In this document: in pieces, positions 1 through 7,991 of the stretch
How the letters are laid out: every line of letters begins with the position of its first letter
Position numbering within the stretch: position 1 is the stretch's first letter
From: Hippea maritima DSM 10411
GTDB lineage: Bacteria > Campylobacterota_A > Desulfurellia > Desulfurellales > Hippeaceae
DNA: 64,000 nt
Direction: 5' to 3'
Assembly: GCF_000194135.1 (NCBI RefSeq)
Contig: NC_015318.1
Location: 124,001-188,000, forward strand
The notes under the pieces: generated by a model
The model's database searches: none
What the model was told of the DNA's origin: nothing
What the model saw: only the letters and a program-made list of their open reading frames with translations
Position numbers and translations under genes: made by a program

Positions 1-202
1 GTTTCTTTGTTAATTCATCTCCTAAAAAGTTTATGCTGCCCTTGGGGCGTACCAATCCTGCTATAGCTTTTAGGGTGCTGGATTTTCCTGCCCCATTTGC
101 TCCGATTAATGTTATTATTTTACCTTCTGGGACATTAAAACTTATTCCTTTAACGGCATGTATAACACCGTAATAAACATTTAAATCTTTTACCTTAAGC
201 AT
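1..202 (-). CDS. livF: Branched-chain amino acid ABC transporter ATP-binding protein LivF (partial, 3' part beyond the window)
   Basis: Reading leftward from an ATG at 200-202, the first 67 codons give a typical LivF N-terminus: MLKVKDLNVYYG, then a Walker A with the sequence GANGAGKSST. The rest of the gene lies outside the window. The start overlaps the end of livG by 8 nt (ATGCTTAA), so the two ATPases are translationally coupled. LivF pairs with LivG as the nucleotide-binding dimer that powers branched-chain amino acid uptake through LivH/LivM. Identification is firm from gene order and the Walker A region, although the Walker B and signature motifs are not visible. Confidence 0.9.
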   Translation of the reverse strand, partial: MLKVKDLNVYYGVIHAVKGISFNVPEGKIITLIGANGAGKSSTLKAIAGLVRPKGSINFLGDELTKK

Positions 203-968
203 TGATGTCTCCTAAGTATGCCCTTATGACATCAGGGTTTTTCTGAATTTCTTCTGGTTTACCTTCAGCTATCTTTACACCGTGATCCAATACAGCAATT
301 CTTTCACATAAGTTCATAACAAACTTCATATCATGCTCTATTAGCAGGACAGTTAGATTAAATTTTTCCTTTATTTCCTGAATAAAATACATAAGGCCCA
401 TGGTTTCCTGTGGGTTCATTCCTGCAGCTGGCTCATCCAAAAGAAGCATCTTTGGTCCTGTTGCCAGTGCCCTTGCTATCTCGACTTTTCTTCTTTCACC
501 ATAGGGTAATTTGCTAGCTTTGAAATCTGCTTTGTCGGCAAGGTTTACGCTTTCCAAAAGTTCCATAGCCTCTTCTCTTATTTGCTTTTCGTATTTGTAG
601 AATCTCGGTGTCCTTAATATGGCATCAATAAGATTGTATTTAAGTTTGTGATGAAAGCCAGTTAAGACATTTTCTAAAACAGAGAGGTTTGAGAATAATC
701 TAATATTCTGAAAAGTTCTTGCCATACCGAGGGAAACAATTCTGAAGGGTTTCATGCCGGTAATGTTTTGATTGTAGAAAAATATCTCTCCGCTTGTGGG
801 CTTTAGGTTGCCTGTTATCATGTTGAAGGCTGTGGTTTTACCGGCCCCGTTTGGACCTATGAGTCCAAATATCATATGCTCGTTTATTTCCACAGAGAAT
901 TCATTGACGGCGGTTAGACCGCCAAATTTCATTGTTATCTTATCGCATTTTAATGCTACTTTACTCAT
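195..968 (-). CDS. livG: Branched-chain amino acid ABC transporter ATP-binding protein LivG
   Basis: This 257-residue protein has the usual LivG length and motifs: Walker A GPNGAGKTT near residue 38, a signature region LPYGERRKVEIARAL in the LivG/LivF style where the canonical LSGGQ is altered, Walker B MLLLDEPAAGMNP, and an H-loop in LLIEHDM. The AAGMNP stretch after Walker B is characteristic of LivG. It hydrolyses ATP on the cytoplasmic face together with LivF. It starts 3 nt after the livM stop and overlaps livF. The substrate class (Leu/Ile/Val or a related amino acid) is inferred from family membership only. Confidence 0.95.
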   Translation of the reverse strand: MSKVALKCDKITMKFGGLTAVNEFSVEINEHMIFGLIGPNGAGKTTAFNMITGNLKPTSGEIFFYNQNITGMKPFRIVSLGMARTFQNIRLFSNLSVLENVLTGFHHKLKYNLIDAILRTPRFYKYEKQIREEAMELLESVNLADKADFKASKLPYGERRKVEIARALATGPKMLLLDEPAAGMNPQETMGLMYFIQEIKEKFNLTVLLIEHDMKFVMNLCERIAVLDHGVKIAEGKPEEIQKNPDVIRAYLGDINA

Positions 969-971
969 GGC

Positions 972-2015
972 TTAAGCTTCACTTTTACTTTTTTTAAAGA
1001 TACTGAATAGCCAATTCCAAGAAAATTCCCTCTGACCCATTATACCCTCTCTTGCAAATATCATTATTACGATTAGAAGAATGGAAAAGATTACCATTCT
1101 CATGCCGGGTATCCCCGGTATATGAAGGCCAGCGATATTCATCGGTTGCTCAACAAACCTTAAGATCTCGCTTCCCCAGATGACCAATATAGTGGCCATA
1201 ACAGTTCCTGTCATACTGCCCAAACCGCCAACGACTATAATAATAAGCAATTGGAATGTTAAGAAGAATGTGAACATTGTTGGTGATATTGTGGTTATTA
1301 GATGTGCTAATAATCCTCCACCGACTCCCTCAAAAAATGCCGCTATAACAAATGCTGCCATTTTTATCCAGAATGTGTTGATTCCCATAGCAATGGCTGC
1401 ATCTTCATCATCCCTGATGGCTTTCATTGCCCTACCAAAAGCGGAGTATACTATACGCATTATTATTATCATTGAAAGTATAGCCCAGCCAAAACACCAC
1501 CAAATATTTGTATAACTTGCAATGCCCTTTAGGCCTAATGCTCCGTTTGTTATTGTTATTGTGTTGTTTGATATAACCCTAATGGTTAGACCGAATCCCA
1601 ACGTAACGATGGCCAGATAATCCCCTCTAACTCTAAATACGGGAAAACCTAACAAAAATCCAACAAAAGCCGTTACAAGACCTGCTATTATTAAAGATGG
1701 CAAAAACGACATGTGTATGTTTTTTAGCCATGGAACCATTGGCTCTATTATGAACATAGCATCTTTCTGGTCTGGTGTGAGCGTTAGGATTGCTGCAACA
1801 TAGGCCCCTATAGCCACAAAACCATTAGGTTCAAGTGAAAACTGCCCGGTAACGCCGTTTATAAGGTTGTAGCTTGCGGCAAGCATTAAGAATATGGCTG
1901 TGTTTTCCCATATCCTTACAGCATAAGGAGTTAAGTTGTTATTTGCGTACCAGACGAATGTGAATAGCAAAAGTATGGATATAATCGTTAATATAGAGTT
2001 TCTGCTTAGACTCAT
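972..2015 (-). CDS. livM: Branched-chain amino acid ABC transporter permease LivM
   Basis: A 347-residue polytopic membrane protein with about eight to ten hydrophobic segments. It carries the LivM landmarks YNLINGVTGQFSLEPNGFVAIGAYVAA near the N-terminus and GRAMKAIRDDEDAAIAMGIN, the EAA-like cytoplasmic loop that contacts the ATPases. It forms the transmembrane heterodimer with LivH. The ATG lies 2 nt beyond the livH stop, so it is part of the same message. Length and order are standard for the family and nothing looks damaged. Confidence 0.95.
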   Translation of the reverse strand: MSLSRNSILTIISILLLFTFVWYANNNLTPYAVRIWENTAIFLMLAASYNLINGVTGQFSLEPNGFVAIGAYVAAILTLTPDQKDAMFIIEPMVPWLKNIHMSFLPSLIIAGLVTAFVGFLLGFPVFRVRGDYLAIVTLGFGLTIRVISNNTITITNGALGLKGIASYTNIWWCFGWAILSMIIIMRIVYSAFGRAMKAIRDDEDAAIAMGINTFWIKMAAFVIAAFFEGVGGGLLAHLITTISPTMFTFFLTFQLLIIIVVGGLGSMTGTVMATILVIWGSEILRFVEQPMNIAGLHIPGIPGMRMVIFSILLIVIMIFAREGIMGQREFSWNWLFSIFKKSKSEA

Positions 2016-2017
2016 TA

Positions 2018-2923
2018 TTAGAAGCGCCCCCTTTCAAGGTCTTCTCCCATAATGCCTGTAGGTTTAAATAATAGAACGAATATCAAGAAAAGAAAAGCAA
2101 AAGCATCTTTATATCCTGCTAATGATGGAAAAAAGGCAACAACAAGTATCTCCGATATTCCTATGATAAATCCGCCCACGGCAGCCCCTGTGACGGAGCC
2201 TATACCGCCTAAAACGGCTGCAGCAAACGCCTTAAGACCAGGCATAATTCCAATTAGTGGGTTAATTGCAGGATACCTCATAGCCCAAAACACACCACCC
2301 AAAGCAGCAAGCAGTGAACCTATGGCAAAGACCATTGATATTATTAAATCTACGTTTATTCCCATTATCCTTACTGTTTCCATATCCAAAGAAAGAGCTC
2401 TCATTGCCATGCCGTATTTTGTTCTGTATAAGACAAACAAAAGCATTAATAAAAAAACTATGGCGACAATGGGTGTAATTATAGCTATATTTGGAAATAT
2501 GACTCCGTTTACATTTATTGCCCCTCCAAATAATGAGGGGACGGGAAATGCCTTTGGAACTCCTCCAAAGACCACCAAGAATAGGTTTTCCAAAAAGAAT
2601 GAGACGCCTATTGCTGTAATGAGGGCAGATATCCTACTTGCGTTTCTTAACGGTTTATAGGCAATTCTATCTATTAGTACTCCAACTATTGCCGTTGCAA
2701 ACATTGATAGCAGGAATGCAGCCCACCACGGCAAGAACATCATGGCAACACCTACAAAGGCGAAATACATTCCTACCATCATGACATCTCCATGGGCAAA
2801 GTTGATAAGTCTAATAACACCATAAACCATTGTGTAGCCTATTGCCACAAGCCCATAAAGACTACCAAGAGATATCCCGTTTACCAGTTGTTGAAGAATA
2901 ATTGTTGAGTTCATTTCCACCAC
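2018..2923 (-). CDS. livH: Branched-chain amino acid ABC transporter permease LivH
   Basis: This 301-residue membrane permease shows the LivH signatures QQLVNGISLGSLYGLVAIGYTMVYGVIRLINFAHGD at the N-terminus and TKYGMAMRALSLDMETVRIMGIN in the cytoplasmic loop. The reading frame opens at a GTG (2921-2923). An ATG three codons later (2912-2914) is an equally plausible start, because LivH proteins normally begin only a few residues before the QQLVNG segment. It is the second membrane half of the importer and is followed 2 nt later by livM. A hairpin separates it from the upstream binding-protein gene. Confidence 0.95.
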   Translation of the reverse strand: MVEMNSTIILQQLVNGISLGSLYGLVAIGYTMVYGVIRLINFAHGDVMMVGMYFAFVGVAMMFLPWWAAFLLSMFATAIVGVLIDRIAYKPLRNASRISALITAIGVSFFLENLFLVVFGGVPKAFPVPSLFGGAINVNGVIFPNIAIITPIVAIVFLLMLLFVLYRTKYGMAMRALSLDMETVRIMGINVDLIISMVFAIGSLLAALGGVFWAMRYPAINPLIGIMPGLKAFAAAVLGGIGSVTGAAVGGFIIGISEILVVAFFPSLAGYKDAFAFLFLIFVLLFKPTGIMGEDLERGRF

Positions 2924-2945
2924 TCTCTTCTTTTAAAAAATTAAA

Positions 2946-2963
2946 GGCGGGATTGCTCCCGCC
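2946..2963 (-). terminator. Intercistronic hairpin between livJ and livH (attenuator or partial terminator)
   Basis: On the minus strand the gap between the binding-protein gene and livH contains a perfect 7-bp GC-rich stem (GGCGGGA / TCCCGCC) closed by a GCAA loop and followed by TTTAATTTTTT. This looks like an intrinsic terminator or 3' stabilising hairpin. In importer operons such elements commonly let the binding protein be made in excess over the permeases. Read-through into livH is assumed because no separate promoter was recognised. Confidence 0.7.
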
Positions 2964-2973
2964 CGTTGTTTTT

Positions 2974-4107
2974 TTAAGGATTAACCGTTGTTACATATAC
3001 AAACTTGCCGCCTTCAACCTTTCTGATAACTGCACTCTTAATGGCGTTTCCTGCTTTAGGATCGATTGTGATAACACCTGTTACGCCCTCAAATTTCTTT
3101 GTGTGCCTGATCTGATAGTTTATCTTATCTGGTGTAGCTTTGCAGCCACCAGCGTTGTCTATAGCATTAACAAGCACGAAGTATGCATCAGCACCTAAAG
3201 CAGCCATAGCATCTGGATCTTCTTTATATTTCTCTTTGAACAGCTTTAAGAATTTCTTTGAAAGCGGAGTAGCTGCAGCATGTGGATCGTAATGGGTTGT
3301 GAATGTAACGCCTTCTACTGCCTTACCGCCTATTTTAATAAGAGCATCAGCCTCAGCGCCATCTCCAGCCATTATTGTCTGTTTTAGGCCGTACTGCCTA
3401 GCCTGGCGTGCAAATAGAGATATTTCTTGATAATAAGATGGCATGTAGATGATATCTGGGTTTTTGGATTTTATATCTGCTATCTGAGCTGAATAATCCT
3501 GGTCTGTTGACTGGAAGAACTCAACACCTAGTATTTTGCCACCCAATTTTTTAAATGCTTTCATGAATGAATGTGCAAGACCAACAGAGTAATCCTGATC
3601 CTTTTCTATCATTACAACAGCCGTTTTTGCATGCAGGTTGTTGTAAGCATACTTTGCACCGACCGTACCCTGGAATGGGTCGATAAAACAAACCCTTGAG
3701 ATATACTTTTTATCCTTTGTTACCAGCGGGTTTGTGGCTGATGATGTAAGCATAGGAATCTTGTTTTTCTCTGCAATTGGTGCGCCTGCCAATGTGTTAC
3801 TACTTGCAATTGCACCAATGATAGCAACTACGTGGTTGTCTGTAATGAGCTTACTTACGGCGTTTGCCGTTTCCACTTTATCTCCTTTGTTGTCAAGGAG
3901 AATAGGATGTATTACGCATCCATCTTTAGTCTTTGGCTGTAATGACTCAGCCAGTTTTAAACCCTTCCAAGCACTTTGACCAAATGCTGCAATCAAGCCT
4001 GTCATTGGCCATACAACACCGACTTTGATTTCCTTAGCAAAGCTTGCATTTGCCAAGAAGACCAAACCAACCAAAACTGCTACAAACGAGCTTAACAATC
4101 GCTTCAT
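2974..4107 (-). CDS. livJ: Branched-chain amino acid ABC transporter periplasmic substrate-binding protein
   Basis: A type I periplasmic binding protein of about 377 residues. I start it at ATG 4105-4107, where an AGGAGGTGGG ribosome site sits just upstream; the longer open frame to 4167 adds 20 residues that are not signal-like. The protein opens with a signal peptide (MKRLLSSFVAVLVGLVFLANASFA, cleavage after SFA) and mature IKVGVVWPMTGLIAAFGQSAWKGLKLA, the standard LivJ/LivK lobe-1 start. It lacks a lipobox, so it is a soluble periplasmic protein. It leads the liv operon and is followed by the attenuator hairpin. Confidence 0.92.
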   Translation of the reverse strand: MKRLLSSFVAVLVGLVFLANASFAKEIKVGVVWPMTGLIAAFGQSAWKGLKLAESLQPKTKDGCVIHPILLDNKGDKVETANAVSKLITDNHVVAIIGAIASSNTLAGAPIAEKNKIPMLTSSATNPLVTKDKKYISRVCFIDPFQGTVGAKYAYNNLHAKTAVVMIEKDQDYSVGLAHSFMKAFKKLGGKILGVEFFQSTDQDYSAQIADIKSKNPDIIYMPSYYQEISLFARQARQYGLKQTIMAGDGAEADALIKIGGKAVEGVTFTTHYDPHAAATPLSKKFLKLFKEKYKEDPDAMAALGADAYFVLVNAIDNAGGCKATPDKINYQIRHTKKFEGVTGVITIDPKAGNAIKSAVIRKVEGGKFVYVTTVNP

Positions 4108-4138
4108 AGCCCACCTCCTAAAAAATATTGCTATGCTC

Positions 4139-4167
4139 CTTATAATGTATAAAGAAAATGTTGTCAA
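4139..4167 (-). promoter_or_regulatory. Predicted sigma70-type promoter of the liv operon
   Basis: On the minus strand TTGACA (4162-4167) and TATAAG (4139-4144) are separated by 17 bp. They lie about 30 nt upstream of the binding-protein ATG and its AGGAGG ribosome site. Confidence 0.65.
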
Positions 4168-4373
4168 GATAATAAACTTTGTTTTTTAGTTTAAAAAAAT
4201 GAACAAAATAGAGTACGTTTAATAAATAAAACTATATAATATCAATATTTAGTTGAGCAAATAAGCATATCTTAATTTTCCAAACTATCGTACAACCTTT
4301 AAGTGAAATAGTATAGATGTTAATAATCGACTTAAGATTGTTAAATTACTTAATACTTAAAATACCTATACTT

Positions 4374-4401
4374 TGACAATATATCCATTATTATCTATAC
4401 T
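4374..4401 (+). promoter_or_regulatory. pyc: Predicted sigma70-type promoter of pyc
   Basis: TTGACA (4374-4379) and TATACT (4396-4401) are separated by 16 bp and lie 33 bp before the pyc ATG. The rest of the 4168-4434 gap is very AT-rich and I see no other distinct element in it. It is shared by the divergent liv and pyc transcripts. Confidence 0.7.
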
Positions 4402-4434
4402 ATAAAAAAAATCATCTATACAAGGGGGGAGTGT

Positions 4435-7400
4435 ATGCGTATCAAGAAGTTGTTGTGCGCTAATAGGGGGGAGATAGCCATCAGAGTGTTTAGGGCAGCG
4501 ACCGAGTTGGGTATTAAAACCGTAGCCGTTTATTCTGAAGAGGATAAGTATTCCCTACACCGCTACAAAGCCGATGAGGCTTATCTTATAGGTAAGGGGC
4601 TAGACCCTGTTGCAGCTTATTTAAACATCGATGAAATAATAGATTTGGCTTTGAGAAAAGGCGTTGATGCTATACACCCAGGTTATGGATTTTTATCTGA
4701 ATCAGCAGAATTTGCAAGGAGATGTCAAGAGGCGGGAATTATTTTTATTGGTCCTAAGCCTGAGGTCGTTGAGCTATTTGGCGATAAACTCATATCGAAA
4801 CAGGTGGCCAAAAAGTGTGGAGTTCCAGTTGTTGAAGGTAGTGATAAGAATATAGCTTCAATTGATGAGGCTAAAGAATTTGCAAAATCCATAGGCTACC
4901 CTGTTATGTTAAAAGCGACAGCGGGAGGAGGTGGAAGGGGTATAAGGATAGTTTTTAATGACAAAGATATAGAAGATAATTTCGATAGCTTGAGGCGCGA
5001 GGCCTTAAACTCTTTTGGTAGAGATGATGTAATAATGGAGAAATATTTACCCGCACCCAAGCACATAGAAGTTCAAATACTTGCGGATAATCACGGTAAT
5101 ATAGTCCATCTTTATGAGAGAAACTGCTCAATCCAAAGAAGACACCAGAAGATGATAGAAATAGCACCATCCCCTTCTGTGCCTGGGAGTGTTCTTGAAG
5201 CTCTATATGATGCGTCCTTAAAAATAGCGGCAGAGACTGGCATAACAAGTGCAGCAACTATAGAATTTTTGGTTCAGGATAGGGATTTCTACTTCTTGGA
5301 AGTTAATCCTCGCATTCAAGTTGAGCATACAATAACGGAGCTTATTACAGGCATAGACTTACTCCAGAGCCAGATTTTGATAGCCGAGGGCAAAAAATTA
5401 AACGACAAAGAAATAGGAATTTACTCCCAAAGCAGTATAAAAAAATTAGGATATGCGATTCAATGTAGAATAACTACAGAAGACCCTCAAAACGACTTTA
5501 TGCCCGATACAGGCGAAATACAGGTTTACAGAAGCCCTGCTGGTTTCGGTGTTAGGTTAGATGCAGGAAGCGCCTATGCAGGTGCTAAGATTTCGCCCTA
5601 TTACGATTCCTTGTTGGTTAAGGTTTCCACCTGGGCTTTGACATTTGAGCATGCGGCCAAGAAAATGCACAGGGTGTTGAAAGAGTTTAGAATAAGGGGT
5701 GTAAAGACCAATATTCAGTTTTTAGAGAATGTTATTACGCATAAGAAGTTTTTGAATACGGACTTTGACGTTAATTTTGTTGACAACACCAAAGAGTTGT
5801 ACAGGTTTCCCAAACGTAGGGATAGAGCCACGAAGGTTTTGAAGTTTTTGGCAAACAATATAGTAAATAATCCATCCAATGCTGTAATTGACGATAAGAT
5901 TGTTTTGCCGGTTGTACCCATTTATAAGGAAAAATTTGGAGTTAAAGTTCCCAGAGGATGGAAGAATGTTTTGGATGATGAGGGGGTTGAAGGCGTACTG
6001 AAAAAGATTTCTGAATCAAAAAGGGTTCTGGTAACCGACACAACCCTCAGGGATGCTCATCAATCCCTTCTTGCAACAAGAGTTAGAACTAAAGATATGC
6101 TCAATGTTGCAGATTTATACACATACCATCTAAATAATTTATTTTCACTTGAAATGTGGGGTGGTGCAACCTTTGATGTGGCTTATAGGTTTTTAAAGGA
6201 ATCTCCATGGGATAGGCTAAGAAAGTTAAGGAAAAAAATCCCCAACATACTCTTTCAAATGCTACTCAGAGCATCGAACGCCGTAGGATATACCAACTAC
6301 CCGGATAATGTGGTGAGAGAATTTATAAGTGCAGCATCGGATAATGGTATAGACGTATTTAGGATTTTTGACTGTTTTAACTGGGTTGAGCAGCTTAAGC
6401 CTGCGATGGATGAAGTTAAAAAGTGTGGCAAAATTTGTGAGGCGGCCATTAGCTATACTGGTGATGTATTGGATAAATCGAAAACTAAATATACGCTCGA
6501 TTATTATGTAAATCTTGCAAAGCAGCTAAAAGAGGCTGGCGCAGATATCATAGCTATTAAGGATATGGCTGGCCTTGTTAAGCCTTATGCGGCTAAGGTT
6601 TTGGTTGAGGCTATAAAAGCTGAAACAAACCTTCCTGTGCATTTTCATACCCACGATACCAGTGGAAATGGTGAGGCATCTGTGTTAATGGCTATAGAGG
6701 CCGGTGCTGATATAGTTGATTTAGCCATGAGCTCTATGGCGAGCCTAACCAGTCAGCCCAGTTTGAATTCTATTCTGGCGGTTTTGGAACCCACAGATAA
6801 GGCTTTGAATATTGATAAAGATGTAGCGCAGGAGGTTGCAAATTACTTTGAGAAGGTTAGAAAATATTACTTTCCGTTTGAAAGTGGCCTAAAAGCTCCA
6901 ACAGCTGAGGTTTATGAGCATGAGATACCGGGTGGTCAATACTCAAACCTTATTGTTCAGGTTGAAAGCCTTGGATTGATAGATAAGTGGGAAGATATAA
7001 AAAAGATGTATAAAAAGGTTAATGATATGTTGGGAGATTTGATTAAGGTTACTCCATCTTCTAAGGTTGTGGGTGATTTGGCTTTATTTATGGTTCAAAA
7101 TAATTTAGAGCCAGAGGATCTTTATAGGAAGGGTGATAATCTATCATTTCCTGATTCTGTTGTTAGTTTTTTTAAGGGTATGCTGGGCCAGCCCTATGGC
7201 GGATTCCCCGAAAAACTTGCAAAGATCGTTCTAAAAGGTGAAAAACCGATCAAGGAAAGACCCGGGAAGCTACTTGGAGATTATGATTTTGATGAAGCAC
7301 ATAAAGAGTTAAAGGCCAAATTTAAAAGGGAATTTAACAAAGAGGAGCTTATAAGTTATGCCCTTTATCCAAAGGTGTTTACCGATTATGTTGAATTTGT

Positions 7401-7866
7401 AAACGAATATGGGGATGCTTCTATTTTTGATACAAGGACATTTTTCTATCCGCTAAATACGCAAGATGAGATAGAGGTTGAAATAGAGGAGGGTAAAACA
7501 CTTTTTGTTAAATATATCAGCATGGCTGAGCCAGATAAGAAAGGCTTTAGAAAGGTGCTTTTTGAACTTAACGGACAAACAAGGAGTGTGAATATAAAAG
7601 ACAACAAGATTGCAGCAGCCATAAAGAGCAATGTTAAAGGTAACCTTGATGACCCCAAAGATATATGTGCAATGATGCCGGGCAAGATAGTTAAAATCAA
7701 TGTCGAGGAAGGTAATAGGGTCAAAAAGGATGATGTTATTGTTATTACAGAAGCAATGAAGATGGAGACAAAGATAAAAGTAGCAACAGACGGAGTTGTG
7801 GCAAAGGTCTATTTATCCGAAGGTGATACGATCGAGGCGGGCGATTTAATCGTCAGACTTAAATAA
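4435..7866 (+). CDS. pyc: Pyruvate carboxylase, single-chain
   Basis: This 1143-residue protein matches the usual 1150-residue single-chain enzyme. Domains in order: biotin carboxylase (about 1-450, glycine-rich ATP loop KATAGGGGRGIRI, catalytic EVNPRIQVEHTITE), carboxyltransferase (about 525-800, TDTTLRDAHQSLLATR and HFHTHDTSGNGEAS), PYC/OADA region, and a C-terminal biotinyl domain with biotin-accepting Lys1109 in EAMKMET. It makes oxaloacetate from pyruvate, bicarbonate and ATP in the cytoplasm. It has its own promoter and terminator, with an AGGGGGGA ribosome site. It fits with the malate dehydrogenase, fumarase and succinate dehydrogenase genes downstream. Confidence 0.96.
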   Translation: MRIKKLLCANRGEIAIRVFRAATELGIKTVAVYSEEDKYSLHRYKADEAYLIGKGLDPVAAYLNIDEIIDLALRKGVDAIHPGYGFLSESAEFARRCQEAGIIFIGPKPEVVELFGDKLISKQVAKKCGVPVVEGSDKNIASIDEAKEFAKSIGYPVMLKATAGGGGRGIRIVFNDKDIEDNFDSLRREALNSFGRDDVIMEKYLPAPKHIEVQILADNHGNIVHLYERNCSIQRRHQKMIEIAPSPSVPGSVLEALYDASLKIAAETGITSAATIEFLVQDRDFYFLEVNPRIQVEHTITELITGIDLLQSQILIAEGKKLNDKEIGIYSQSSIKKLGYAIQCRITTEDPQNDFMPDTGEIQVYRSPAGFGVRLDAGSAYAGAKISPYYDSLLVKVSTWALTFEHAAKKMHRVLKEFRIRGVKTNIQFLENVITHKKFLNTDFDVNFVDNTKELYRFPKRRDRATKVLKFLANNIVNNPSNAVIDDKIVLPVVPIYKEKFGVKVPRGWKNVLDDEGVEGVLKKISESKRVLVTDTTLRDAHQSLLATRVRTKDMLNVADLYTYHLNNLFSLEMWGGATFDVAYRFLKESPWDRLRKLRKKIPNILFQMLLRASNAVGYTNYPDNVVREFISAASDNGIDVFRIFDCFNWVEQLKPAMDEVKKCGKICEAAISYTGDVLDKSKTKYTLDYYVNLAKQLKEAGADIIAIKDMAGLVKPYAAKVLVEAIKAETNLPVHFHTHDTSGNGEASVLMAIEAGADIVDLAMSSMASLTSQPSLNSILAVLEPTDKALNIDKDVAQEVANYFEKVRKYYFPFESGLKAPTAEVYEHEIPGGQYSNLIVQVESLGLIDKWEDIKKMYKKVNDMLGDLIKVTPSSKVVGDLALFMVQNNLEPEDLYRKGDNLSFPDSVVSFFKGMLGQPYGGFPEKLAKIVLKGEKPIKERPGKLLGDYDFDEAHKELKAKFKREFNKEELISYALYPKVFTDYVEFVNEYGDASIFDTRTFFYPLNTQDEIEVEIEEGKTLFVKYISMAEPDKKGFRKVLFELNGQTRSVNIKDNKIAAAIKSNVKGNLDDPKDICAMMPGKIVKINVEEGNRVKKDDVIVITEAMKMETKIKVATDGVVAKVYLSEGDTIEAGDLIVRLK

Positions 7867-7878
7867 CTTACCAAATTC

Positions 7879-7904
7879 AGCCGGGTTATTTGCCCGGCTT
7901 TTTC
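7879..7904 (+). terminator. Rho-independent terminator of pyc
   Basis: A 7-bp perfect GC-rich stem (AGCCGGG, 7879-7885; CCCGGCT, 7893-7899) with a 7-nt loop is followed directly by a run of T residues, 13 nt after the pyc stop. Confidence 0.85.
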
Positions 7905-7991
7905 AATATTAAACATATGCTTAAAAGCCGTTGAAAATTGCACTGTTTTGATACATACTTAACATAAATAAATTAAAAAAGGGTGGTGGGC

